Shown here in pieces: positions 1-6,449 of a stretch of 7,099 bases of DNA. The translations under genes were made by a program, and so were the position numbers. The number at the start of each line of letters is the position of its first letter. Positions within the stretch are counted from its first letter, which is position 1. The DNA is taken from NCBI GenBank assembly GCA_958349075.1, contig CATWBR010000235.1, positions 1 through 7,099 of the forward strand. Reading direction: 5' to 3'. Origin of the DNA: an uncultured Clostridium sp. (GTDB lineage Bacteria > Bacillota > Clostridia > Lachnospirales > Lachnospiraceae). Below the pieces are notes generated by a model. It worked only from the letters and a program-made list of their open reading frames with translations. It did not search any database and was not told the DNA's origin.

Positions 1-124
1 TATTATATCCGATAATCAGGCATGAGATGGCGGCACAGACCCACAGGAAGTTCTTGGGAAAAATGAGTACCAGCATCATTCCAATGCCAATGGAAAATAT
101 AACAAGCCCGCATAGACGCCTCAC
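1..124 (-). CDS. Small hydrophobic membrane protein, 3' end outside the window
   Basis: This reading frame is too short for a usual ORF search and is cut by the window edge after 41 codons. It starts at GTG (124-122) with a near-perfect ribosome binding site, GGGAGGAG, six bases upstream, which is the main reason to believe it. The visible peptide begins with two arginines and a leucine-cysteine pair. It then has a hydrophobic run from about residue 6 to 22, a short PKN turn at about 23-25, and a second hydrophobic run from about 27 to 39 ending in GYN. That pattern fits a two-helix membrane hairpin with the basic start on the cytoplasmic side. I do not recognise a function. Similar tiny hydrophobic proteins are, from memory, common in Lachnospiraceae, and only a few residues may be missing. 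It lies 80 bases downstream of the gerW-like gene. Confidence 0.6.
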   Translation of the reverse strand, partial: MRRLCGLVIFSIGIGMMLVLIFPKNFLWVCAAISCLIIGYN

Positions 125-130
125 GGCAGT

Positions 131-138
131 CTCCTCCC
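131..138 (-). promoter_or_regulatory. Ribosome binding site deciding the GTG start at 124
   Basis: The minus strand reads GGGAGGAG, six bases before the GTG codon. The match to the 16S rRNA anti-Shine-Dalgarno sequence is strong, and no ATG with a comparable site lies nearby. It fixes the start of the small membrane protein gene. Confidence 0.6.
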
Positions 139-158
139 TGAATAATCCGGTTATGAGT

Positions 159-187
159 AGTATATGCCCGGCCTGGCCGTTTGATGC
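159..187 (-). promoter_or_regulatory. Possible sigma-E-like promoter for the small membrane protein gene
   Basis: On the minus strand CATATACT (166-159) agrees with the sporulation sigma-E -10 consensus CATACA-T at all but one defined position. Fourteen bases upstream is GCATCAA (187-181), which shares only the first half of the usual -35 element. It sits in the only sizeable gap between genes in the left part of the window, just after the spore-related gerW-like gene. The -35 match is weak and such short matches arise by chance, so this is a suggestion only. Confidence 0.2.
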
Positions 188-204
188 ATCTTAGCCGCTT
201 TCCA

Positions 205-606
205 TTATTTTTCGGACAAGTCTTCGGCCATTGCTTCCGCCTTCTCCATCACGTCGTCGGAGATCACGCTGTCCTTGCCGCTTGTGAAACGGTTTACAAA
301 ATCGGGCACCATATCGATGATTTTCGTCACGGCATCCTGATGCTTGATATTGACAAGCTTCGTAACCCCGTTCTGTATCACGAGGATAGCGCTTGGACTC
401 ATCTTCGCGCTCATACCGCCGGCGCCGTTATTCTTGGATGGCTGGCTGAAAGCGCCTGCCGCCATTCCGCAGGTAACATCCACCAGAGGCAGGATGATCG
501 TATCATCGATTTTCACCGCCTCTCCCACCACGGTCTTTGTTGTCACAAAATTATCCATTCCTTTAAACAGCGCATCTACCGTAGATGAAAACTGATTATC
601 TGCCAT
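205..606 (-). CDS. gerW: GerW family (YtfJ) sporulation protein
   Basis: The 133-residue product belongs to the GerW/YtfJ family (Spore_YtfJ domain). In Bacillus the family member is a small protein linked to spore germination, and most endospore formers have one. The recognisable core is the TVVGEAV segment (about 25-31), then DDTIILPLVDV (34-44), the GMAAGAF turn (47-53), and GAGGM followed by SPSAILVIQNGVTKLVNI (61-87). An acidic helical tail ends in EDLSEK. The length is normal. The glycine-rich loop is short compared with the GGG-rich loops of Bacillus members, and Cys46 sits where a bulky hydrophobic residue would be expected from memory. The ATG start follows GGAGGA by seven bases and lies one base after the DUF2953 stop, so the two genes are probably translated together. 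Their adjacency matches ytfI-ytfJ in Bacillus subtilis. The family assignment is strong; the exact role here is inferred. Confidence 0.88.
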   Translation of the reverse strand: MADNQFSSTVDALFKGMDNFVTTKTVVGEAVKIDDTIILPLVDVTCGMAAGAFSQPSKNNGAGGMSAKMSPSAILVIQNGVTKLVNIKHQDAVTKIIDMVPDFVNRFTSGKDSVISDDVMEKAEAMAEDLSEK

Positions 607-607
607 A

Positions 608-1594
608 TTACATTCCTCCTCGGTTCAGGAACCGCTTGAGCTGTTTCCTGAAATTTTTATTTAGCAATACTCTGATTCCTGCCATAAGGAGCGTTCCCGT
701 CCGGATGCGCCCTTTTAAAGATACTTTTCCCTCCAGTACCTGTCTGTCAAAAACAGGCTCCATCACGAGATTATCCCGGTACAGGGGGTAGAGAAGAGCC
801 GCCCAGGTAAGCACCTGTCCGGTTATATACGGCTCATCAAATCCAAAGGTAATATTCCCTTTAAGTTTCACCGGCAAAATGTGGCGTAATACCTTTTTAA
901 GCTGTTTCTTTATCAGCCGGTATGTTTTTCTGTTATCTTCATCGTTAAAAAAAGCCGTCACGGTTTCTTTCCAGTCATCCGCTTTTTTCAGGGCTGCAAC
1001 GATACTCCTGATGAAAAGCAGGACTCTGCGGAAAAAATTCTTAATTTGTGCCGCGATGCGGGAAATGATATTTCCCTTACCGTCATCTTTATGCGGGGGC
1101 ACGGGGATTTCTTCCTCAGATTGGAAAAACGGTTCGCCGGAATCTTCATTTTCTTCCTCTCCGCCCAGTTCCTGTGCGGAAAGAAGCGGTTCCTCCCGGA
1201 AATCACCGGCATAACCGCCCCGGGGGGCATCTTCCTCCTCCCCTCTTCCTTCCTCTGCATCGGGAAGCGCCACGCTGTCGATAAACTCCGCAGCATCGGG
1301 AATCAGTTCTTCCTCCACGGATTCCTCTGCTTCTTTTCCATTCTCACGGAAAACGGGAAAACCCAGAATCCGGACCAGTATTTTCAGTTCCCCGTAATAG
1401 CTCACGCGCACCGACAAAAGATGCAGAAACCACGTCATACGGAACATTCCCTCCGGTTTTCCGTAATAGGAACCCTGCAGCCTGTATCTGAGCGGAACAA
1501 GCAGGACAGACAGAAGAATCAGTATGAGAAGTCCCAGAACGGCCAGCAGCAGGAATCCCGCTATTTTTAATATTAGCAACAAAATATGGAGCAT
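608..1594 (-). CDS. DUF2953 membrane-anchored protein (YtfI-like)
   Basis: The product is 328 residues from the ATG at 1594. A long hydrophobic stretch (about residues 2-35) forms an N-terminal membrane anchor. The LVPLRYRLQGSYYG segment follows it. An acidic, probably disordered linker rich in glutamate runs from about 85 to 170, then come basic helices (about 175-240). The C-terminal block with GNITFGFDEPYITGQ (about 246-260) and the VFDRQVLEGKVSLKGRIR segment is typical of DUF2953. The biochemical function of the family is unknown. The gene lies directly before the gerW-like gene, as ytfI does before ytfJ in Bacillus, which suggests a spore-related role. A GTG at 1603 would add three residues and overlap the upstream stop. 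I prefer the ATG because AGAGGTGA lies five bases before it, whereas the GTG has no good site. Confidence 0.8.
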   Translation of the reverse strand: MLHILLLILKIAGFLLLAVLGLLILILLSVLLVPLRYRLQGSYYGKPEGMFRMTWFLHLLSVRVSYYGELKILVRILGFPVFRENGKEAEESVEEELIPDAAEFIDSVALPDAEEGRGEEEDAPRGGYAGDFREEPLLSAQELGGEEENEDSGEPFFQSEEEIPVPPHKDDGKGNIISRIAAQIKNFFRRVLLFIRSIVAALKKADDWKETVTAFFNDEDNRKTYRLIKKQLKKVLRHILPVKLKGNITFGFDEPYITGQVLTWAALLYPLYRDNLVMEPVFDRQVLEGKVSLKGRIRTGTLLMAGIRVLLNKNFRKQLKRFLNRGGM

Positions 1595-1599
1595 TCCAT

Positions 1600-1607
1600 T
1601 CACCTCT
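1600..1607 (-). promoter_or_regulatory. Ribosome binding site favouring the ATG at 1594 for the DUF2953 gene
   Basis: The minus strand reads AGAGGTGA, ending five bases before the ATG at 1594. It matches the GGAGGTGA form of the Shine-Dalgarno sequence well. Its last three bases are also the TGA stop of the upstream 107-residue gene, so termination and initiation are likely coupled. It makes the GTG at 1603 the less likely start. Confidence 0.5.
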
Positions 1608-1923
1608 GCCCATTTATAGAAAGAAATTCCTGAATGGAAAACCCGCCTGTTTTCTGGTACATTTCATCTACGATATCACGCACCACTTCCAGTGCCTCAT
1701 AGTAGTCGGCAGCAATTCCGAGAATCAGTAAATCCTCTTTCTTACTGTAATATTCCGAAAGGAGCACACCGGCGGGATAAATGTCCATAATATTTCGTTC
1801 CCCCGACGAGGGGGTGATCACATGGACTCCGGCCTGGTACCGGCCTTTGCGGATATTCTGAATAATCGAAAATCGTTTTTTCTTGGCTTTTTGGCCTACA
1901 TATAAATGCTTATACCAGTGCAT
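1600..1923 (-). CDS. Conserved-looking small protein of unknown function
   Basis: The 107-residue product has a basic, aromatic start (MHWYKHLYVG, then KAKKKRF), a middle region that reads like beta strands (VHVITP, about 34-38, and NIMDIYPAGVLL, 44-55), a hydrophobic LLILGIAADYYEALEVV stretch (about 65-81) and a C-terminal IVDEMYQKTGGFSIQEFL segment. It has no signal peptide and no clear membrane helix, so it is probably cytoplasmic. From memory, similar proteins occur in other Lachnospiraceae in a similar place, without a known function. The ATG overlaps the end of the upstream 406-residue gene by 14 bases, with GGAGG only three bases before it, a tight but usable spacing. Its TGA forms part of the next ribosome binding site. 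I cannot name a domain. The gene call rests on the tight packing and sound protein composition. Confidence 0.72.
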   Translation of the reverse strand: MHWYKHLYVGQKAKKKRFSIIQNIRKGRYQAGVHVITPSSGERNIMDIYPAGVLLSEYYSKKEDLLILGIAADYYEALEVVRDIVDEMYQKTGGFSIQEFLSINGQR

Positions 1924-3130
1924 TCCCCTCCACCATCATCTGCTTCAAATTCACCATACTGGCGTCTTTCTCTGCTGTATCCAGGCACAGCGCCAGGCTG
2001 TCCCTGATGTACGCCTGGATCTCCTCAAGCGAATTAAACCAGACCGGTATCTCGGCAAGAACCTTTGCCATAACGGCTCTGGAAGTAAACTTCGCCGTGC
2101 GTTTCAGGCGGGTCTCCAGTTCTGTAAACAGCTGTTCCAGTGAAGTTTTGTAAATCTCCTCCGTCACCGTCACGCATTCTGCATTCATCTCAATCGGCGC
2201 AGCAAAATTTCCGGAAAGGAGCTGGCCGGCCACAAAGATATCTTCGTCACCGGATTCGTACCGATCCATCTGTTTTGCATACTGCGCCCAATAATACTCC
2301 TGTTTTCCCTCCAGAGGGCTGAACATTGCCGTAACGCGTTCATCCCCGCCCATGAAAAATCCGTCTTTTTCCCTGCTCTTTTGAAGAACCGTCCTCAGGG
2401 TCTCCCGGAGAACAGCCTGATAAGGAGAGGAATCCGCAAAAGAGGCGGCCCGCATCATCACACACAAATCATTGATCAGCGGAGGCAGGCAGACGAGCTG
2501 TCCTAAAAGACGTGAAAGGTTCTCATAGCTCTCCTTATAGCGGTTCCTGAGATCCGTATACTCTTCTTTTGAGAGGCTCAGGTAATCACAGTTTTCAAAC
2601 TCCGCGGCCAGACTTCTGAATTCGGCAAAAAGCGGCGCAGTTTCCCCCGCTCCTGCAAACAAAGGCAACCCAGCCGCGCTGCGTATCCGCTCAATCATGC
2701 GGTCAAGATCGTCTTTGTCTCTCCCCTTATAGGGCCGTAAGCTCTCCTCTATTACACTGTAAAATTTACTCTTTGTAAAGCGGACGGGAAGTTCACCGAT
2801 GATTGCCTGGATACGGCGGTTAATGTCAAGCTGGTTTTCGCCGTCCATGACAAAATCCATCAATTCATCGGCCAGGATCTCCGGAGAAATCCGCACCGGC
2901 TCCGTACCAAACAGCTTCCTGTCCATTCTGTCCAAAGCATATTCATGGATGCTAAAGCAGTCCAGATAGAGAGTTATCTGGTCTAAATTGCCCAGTACGC
3001 GTCCTCTCACATCCACCAGGCCGGGGTATACTTTTTCCCCCTCCAGGAAGGCCTCCGCCTTTTCGGTGAGCATCTCTGCAAAGTCATTCAGAAATCCGGC
3101 CGGCTCCGCCCTATCCATATCATCCAACAA
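1910..3130 (-). CDS. Large helical protein of unknown function; start uncertain
   Basis: From the TTG at 3130 the product has 406 residues. It looks soluble and almost wholly helical, with no signal peptide or membrane segment. Visible landmarks are a helix rich in Glu and Ala (about 12-31), an ILADELMDFVMDGENQLDINRRIQ region (about 85-108), a CLPPLINDLCVMM segment (214-226), an FFMGGDERVTAMFSPLEG region (258-275) and C-terminal helices with KRTAKFTSRAVMAKVLAEIPVWF (343-365). I recognise no domain or catalytic motif and propose no function. Its end overlaps the 107-residue gene by 14 bases, so the two probably form a unit. The TTG has no ribosome binding site. The same frame continues upstream to 3202 with convincing protein-like sequence (KKKLLSAAYYYSYTRFVLNLF), so the true N-terminus is probably longer and may begin at an ATT codon. 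The coordinates given use the first conventional start codon. Confidence 0.75.
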   Translation of the reverse strand: MLDDMDRAEPAGFLNDFAEMLTEKAEAFLEGEKVYPGLVDVRGRVLGNLDQITLYLDCFSIHEYALDRMDRKLFGTEPVRISPEILADELMDFVMDGENQLDINRRIQAIIGELPVRFTKSKFYSVIEESLRPYKGRDKDDLDRMIERIRSAAGLPLFAGAGETAPLFAEFRSLAAEFENCDYLSLSKEEYTDLRNRYKESYENLSRLLGQLVCLPPLINDLCVMMRAASFADSSPYQAVLRETLRTVLQKSREKDGFFMGGDERVTAMFSPLEGKQEYYWAQYAKQMDRYESGDEDIFVAGQLLSGNFAAPIEMNAECVTVTEEIYKTSLEQLFTELETRLKRTAKFTSRAVMAKVLAEIPVWFNSLEEIQAYIRDSLALCLDTAEKDASMVNLKQMMVEGNALV

Positions 3131-3244
3131 ACTGAACAGATTAAGAACAAATCTTGTATAGGAATAATAATACGCTGCTGAAAGCAGCTTTTTCTTATCA
3201 ATACTGCCCTATTCTTCTTTCCTTCAGCCTTTCTCCTTCATGTT
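3131..3244 (-). other. Gap between cinA and the unknown gene: in-frame extension and interrupted ATG
   Basis: Read on the minus strand, cinA ends with TGA, then AAC, then an ATG at 3241 that has AAAAAGGA seven bases upstream. This ATG is in the same frame as the downstream gene but gives only MKEKG before a TGA (3226-3224), and a TAG follows at 3211-3209. From 3208 the frame is open into the 406-residue gene. The only start-like codons in the open part are ATT (3202), CTG (3187 and 3139) and the TTG pair. Two copies of GCTGAAGGA-like sequence are present (TGAAGGAG and TGAAGGAA). A six-base stem with a GAA-type loop lies at 3174-3188. I see no convincing promoter and no minus-strand terminator here. 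Confidence 0.45.
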
Positions 3245-4498
3245 TCAGTCCTTTTTATACTGGTTCAGGACGGAGCGTCTGAGCAGATCCAGGGCCTGGA
3301 CTACCGTCTGTTCCCTGATCTTCTCCCTGTTTCCGTTAAAATGGAATTCCTCCACCTGGACACTGTCCTTCATATAGCACGCAATATATACAAGGCCCAC
3401 CGGCTTTTCCGTTGTTCCCCCGTCAGGGCCGGCCACGCCCGTGACCGCCACGCAGATATCGGCATCGGTTGCAAATACGCCGCCGGTCGCCATCTCCTTA
3501 GCCGTCTGTTCGCTGACCGCTCCGTATTTTCTGAGCGTGGTTTTGCTGACATCGAGAACTTTCCTCTTTGCCTTGTTGGAGTATGTGATAAAGCCCTGGC
3601 GGAACACTTCCGAAGCGCCGGGAACATTGACCAGACGTCCGGCCAGAAGGCCGCCCGTGCAGGACTCCGCAGTCGTCACGGTCAGATCGTACTTAGTGAG
3701 CAGGCGTACCACAACGTCTTCCAGCGCCTCTTTCTCATCGGTCGTATAGACGGCTATGCCAAATCTCTTTTTAATCTCTTTCACAACCGGTTTCAGTATC
3801 TTCTTGGCCTCTTCGTCCGATTCGGCCCTGGCTGTAACGCGGATATGCACTTCCTTTGTCTTAGCGTAGGTTGCGATAGTCGGGTTCGTCTGACTGTCAA
3901 TCAGATCAAGGAGCATCTCCTCCACCTTGCTTTCACCGAAACCGCAGATTTTGATCATCTGGGAACGGATAACGCCGGACTGTTTTCCCTGGATATAAGG
4001 GCTGACCTGCTTTTCGAACATCGGATACATCTCCCCCGGAGGTCCCGGAAGCAGAATTGCAATTTTTCCGTTTTTTTCCATAGCAAGTCCCGGAGCCGTT
4101 CCATTCTGGTTTTCAAAGATCACAGCGCCTTCCGGAACGAGCGCCTGTCCCCAGTTGCTGTCGGGCAGTTCGCTCTTCATCCTGAGCTTGTACCATTCTT
4201 CCAGATGGGCTCTGACGGAACTGTCCTCAATGAGATGGAATCCCATCGCCTCCGCACAGACTTCCTTTGTAATATCATCCTCCGTCGGCCCGAGGCCTCC
4301 GTTTAAAATAATTACATCCGCCCTGTTCAGCGCGGTCTTTATCACCTCAGTCATACGCTCCCGATTGTCGCCGACCGTTGTCTGATAATAGACGGACAGG
4401 CCGAGCATGGCGCATTTTTCAGAGAGATAACGCGCATTCGTATTTACAATATTTCCAAGCAGCAGTTCCGTTCCCACGGAAATCAGTTCAACAACCAT
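3245..4498 (-). CDS. cinA: CinA family protein with nicotinamide-nucleotide amidase domain
   Basis: The 417-residue product is a full two-domain CinA. The N-terminal molybdopterin-binding-like (COG1058) domain covers about 1-170, with the VGTELLLGNIVNTN opening (8-21), GGLGPTEDDIT (67-77) and LLPGPPGEM (149-157). A linker domain follows (about 175-255). The C-terminal PncC-type domain holds TTAESCTGG (275-283), including the nucleophile-region serine of the family, and TGVAGPDGG (353-361). PncC enzymes hydrolyse nicotinamide mononucleotide to nicotinate mononucleotide, and the N-terminal domain of two-domain forms has been linked to ADP-ribose pyrophosphatase activity. The enzyme is cytoplasmic and serves pyridine nucleotide recycling. 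The ATG lies two bases after the pgsA stop, with GGGAG nine bases upstream. In many Firmicutes recA follows cinA; here an unrelated gene of unknown function does. Confidence 0.95.
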   Translation of the reverse strand: MVVELISVGTELLLGNIVNTNARYLSEKCAMLGLSVYYQTTVGDNRERMTEVIKTALNRADVIILNGGLGPTEDDITKEVCAEAMGFHLIEDSSVRAHLEEWYKLRMKSELPDSNWGQALVPEGAVIFENQNGTAPGLAMEKNGKIAILLPGPPGEMYPMFEKQVSPYIQGKQSGVIRSQMIKICGFGESKVEEMLLDLIDSQTNPTIATYAKTKEVHIRVTARAESDEEAKKILKPVVKEIKKRFGIAVYTTDEKEALEDVVVRLLTKYDLTVTTAESCTGGLLAGRLVNVPGASEVFRQGFITYSNKAKRKVLDVSKTTLRKYGAVSEQTAKEMATGGVFATDADICVAVTGVAGPDGGTTEKPVGLVYIACYMKDSVQVEEFHFNGNREKIREQTVVQALDLLRRSVLNQYKKD

Positions 4499-4500
4499 CT

Positions 4501-5043
4501 TTAGATGCTCCCTTCTGTAAGAATCCTGAAGTTCTTTGCGATATAGTCAATAAGTGAAATTACGGTCAGGGCAAGTGCCACCCAGACGCAGAGATTTGTG
4601 ATGAGTGAAAGAGCCGGTATGTTCAGGATCAGAAGGACTACCGCCACCATCTGGAATGTTGTCTTGAATTTGCCCCAGTAGCTCGCGGCAATCACAACGC
4701 CGTTGTCGGAAGCTACCAGCCTGAATCCGCTGATAATAAATTCACGGCTGATGATGATGATAACCATCCATGCGGGGAGCTGTCCAAGCTCGATCAGGCA
4801 GATCAGCGCAGAGCAGACAAGAAGTTTATCCGCCAGCGGATCCATAAACTTGCCAAAATTCGTTACCAGATTATATTTCCTCGCGATCTTGCCGTCCAGC
4901 AGATCCGTCAGGCTCGCCACAATAAACAGAACCAGGGAAATCATACGGAAGGTGGTGTTCTCACCTCCCTGATACAACAGAAAGAAAACAAAAAAAGGAA
5001 TCATTATGACGCGCAAAACCGTCAGCTTATTCGGTAAATTCAT
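4501..5043 (-). CDS. pgsA: CDP-diacylglycerol-glycerol-3-phosphate 3-phosphatidyltransferase
   Basis: The 180-residue integral membrane enzyme joins CDP-diacylglycerol and glycerol 3-phosphate to make phosphatidylglycerophosphate, the committed step to phosphatidylglycerol and cardiolipin. The full CDP-alcohol phosphotransferase signature is visible: Asp47, Asp50-Gly51, Ala54-Arg55, Gly64, Asp68 and Asp72, with the expected spacing. Hydrophobic segments at about 8-24, 34-48, 75-105 and 128-165 fit the six-helix family fold, and the length is normal. The NLPNKLTVLR opening is characteristic of PgsA rather than of phosphatidylserine or cardiolipin synthases. The ATG overlaps the last 17 bases of rimO and has GGAGAG seven bases upstream, so translation is probably coupled. 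cinA starts two bases after its stop. Confidence 0.95.
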   Translation of the reverse strand: MNLPNKLTVLRVIMIPFFVFFLLYQGGENTTFRMISLVLFIVASLTDLLDGKIARKYNLVTNFGKFMDPLADKLLVCSALICLIELGQLPAWMVIIIISREFIISGFRLVASDNGVVIAASYWGKFKTTFQMVAVVLLILNIPALSLITNLCVWVALALTVISLIDYIAKNFRILTEGSI

Positions 5044-6364
5044 CGATCATCTCTCCTATCAAATCATAATCAAGGGCTCCGGTTACTTTTACCCGGCAGA
5101 AATCGCCGGACATAAGGGGAACATCCGCGCTTACAAAAATAAGTCCGTCCACATTTGGTGCATCCATGTAGGTCCTTCCTACAAAGGCGTTTTCATCCGC
5201 CACCTTGCCTTCAATCATAACCTCCAGAGTTTTTCCGACCATATTCTCGGCCTTCTCAAACGCGATCTCCTGCTGAAGCTCCATAATCTCGTCGCGCCGG
5301 CTGGCCTTTATCTCTTCGGGAACCTGATCCGGGAACGTTGCGGCGGGGGTATCCTCCTCGGCCGAGTAGGCAAATACGCCCAGACGGTCAAATTCCATCT
5401 CATCCACAAATTCCATCAGCTCCTCGTGGTCTTCCTGGGTCTCTCCCGGAAAGCCGGAGATCAGGGTGGTCCGGAGCACAATATCCGGCACCTCCGCCCT
5501 CAGACGGGCAATCCGTTCCACGAGTTCCGCCCTGTTTGTCTTCCTTCCCATACCCTTAAGAATCCGGTCGCTGGCATGCTGGATCGGAATATCCAGATAG
5601 TGACAGACCTTCTCTTCTTCCTTAATGACCTGGACCAATTCCTCGGTAATCTCCTCCGGATAACAGTACTGGACTCTGAGCCATTCGATTCCTGAAATCT
5701 TAGAAAGGCGGCGTAACAGCTCAGGTAGCATCTTCTTCCCGTAGAGATCCACACCGTAAAGCGTGGTCTCCTGCGCCACCAGAATCAGCTCCTTCACGCC
5801 CTGCCCGGCAAGCCCGGCCGCTTCCTCTAAAAGGCGCTCCATCGGCACGCTGCGGTAGGGTCCGCGCAGGGATGGGATGATACAGTAGGTACAGCGTTTG
5901 TTACAGCCTTCCGAAATCTTTAAGAAGGCGTAATGGCCTCCTGTGGTCACAATCCGTTTCTCCGCCACCTCGGGGAGGGCCGAAAGATCGTGGAAGCATG
6001 CCACATGTTCCCCCTTCAGGGCCGCACTTAGTACATTCGATATCTCGTCATAGGTGGAAGTGCCGAGAATGCCGTCTACTTCCGGAATCTCTTCCATAAT
6101 CTCTTCCTTATAGCGCTGCGCCATGCAGCCGGTTACGATCAGGGCTTTGCAGTTTCCTGATTTTTTAAGCTCCGCCATCTCAAGAATTGTGTTCACACTC
6201 TCCTCTTTTGCGTCATTAATAAAACAGCAGGTATTCACAAGGATGATATCTGCTTCATTCTCATCGTCGGTAAATGTATGGCCGTCCTTGTTTAAAAGGC
6301 CCAGCATCATCTCCGTATCCACCAGGTTTTTATCACAGCCCAGGGAAATACAAAGTATTTTCAT
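5027..6364 (-). CDS. rimO: Ribosomal protein S12 methylthiotransferase RimO
   Basis: The 445-residue product is a radical SAM methylthiotransferase that adds a methylthio group to the beta-carbon of a conserved aspartate in ribosomal protein S12. The N-terminal UPF0004 domain carries Cys10, Cys46 and Cys80, which bind the auxiliary iron-sulfur cluster. The radical SAM domain has the CxxxCxxC motif at Cys154, Cys158 and Cys161 within SEGCNKRCTYC. A TRAM domain covers about 376-442. SLGCDKNLVDTE at 7-18, the CYPEEIT segment (234-240) and the DIPIQHASDRILKGMGR stretch (258-274) favour RimO over its tRNA-modifying relative MiaB. The length is typical. The ATG has GGAG seven to eight bases upstream. 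The gene heads a tight group with pgsA and cinA and lies after a probable terminator; I see no clear promoter, so readthrough may feed it. Confidence 0.95.
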   Translation of the reverse strand: MKILCISLGCDKNLVDTEMMLGLLNKDGHTFTDDENEADIILVNTCCFINDAKEESVNTILEMAELKKSGNCKALIVTGCMAQRYKEEIMEEIPEVDGILGTSTYDEISNVLSAALKGEHVACFHDLSALPEVAEKRIVTTGGHYAFLKISEGCNKRCTYCIIPSLRGPYRSVPMERLLEEAAGLAGQGVKELILVAQETTLYGVDLYGKKMLPELLRRLSKISGIEWLRVQYCYPEEITEELVQVIKEEEKVCHYLDIPIQHASDRILKGMGRKTNRAELVERIARLRAEVPDIVLRTTLISGFPGETQEDHEELMEFVDEMEFDRLGVFAYSAEEDTPAATFPDQVPEEIKASRRDEIMELQQEIAFEKAENMVGKTLEVMIEGKVADENAFVGRTYMDAPNVDGLIFVSADVPLMSGDFCRVKVTGALDYDLIGEMIDEFTE

Positions 6365-6402
6365 TCTTTCGCTCCAATCGGTCAGTTGTTCTTTTTATTA
6401 CA

Positions 6403-6444
6403 TAAAAAGCCATCTCCTTGCGCTTTACAGCGCGAGACGGCCTT
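6403..6444 (-). terminator. Probable Rho-independent terminator between rpoZ and rimO
   Basis: On the minus strand GCCGTCTC (6441-6434) pairs with GAGATGGC (6416-6409) with one G-U pair. Inside it GCGC (6433-6430) pairs with GCGC (6423-6420) around a six-base loop, leaving a three-base bulge. TTTTT (6408-6404) follows at once. It starts six bases after the rpoZ stop codon. The T-run is short and interrupted by A, so termination may be partial. Confidence 0.65.
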
Positions 6445-6449
6445 CTTCT

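Noticed and set aside
167..182. CGGCCAGGCCG palindrome after gerW as a terminator
   Set aside because: The loop would be a single base and no T-run follows on either strand.
3140..3170. TATACA as a -10 box before the unknown gene
   Set aside because: No acceptable -35 hexamer lies 16 to 18 bases upstream, and the stretch reads as part of an open protein-coding frame.
3173..3196. Hairpin plus T-run looking like a terminator on the plus strand
   Set aside because: No plus-strand gene leads into it. On the minus strand the A-run comes before the stem, so it cannot terminate cinA transcripts, and the stem is only six base pairs.
3185..3201. Possible programmed frameshift: A-rich run followed by a hairpin, with a TTG start in the neighbouring frame
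   Set aside because: The run does not form a proper X XXY YYZ slippery heptamer in the needed frame, and no protein-like sequence precedes it.
3341..4306. Long plus-strand open frame (321 codons) opposite cinA
   Set aside because: It is the shadow of the well-supported cinA gene. Its translation is rich in His, Arg and Cys with no family resemblance, and no ribosome binding site was seen.
5006..5695. Plus-strand open frame (229 codons) opposite rimO and pgsA
   Set aside because: It lies antisense to two clear genes and has the composition of a shadow frame.
6365..6402. Promoter for rimO in the AT-rich TATGTAATA region
   Set aside because: The matching -35 position falls in the terminator stem and does not resemble TTGACA.
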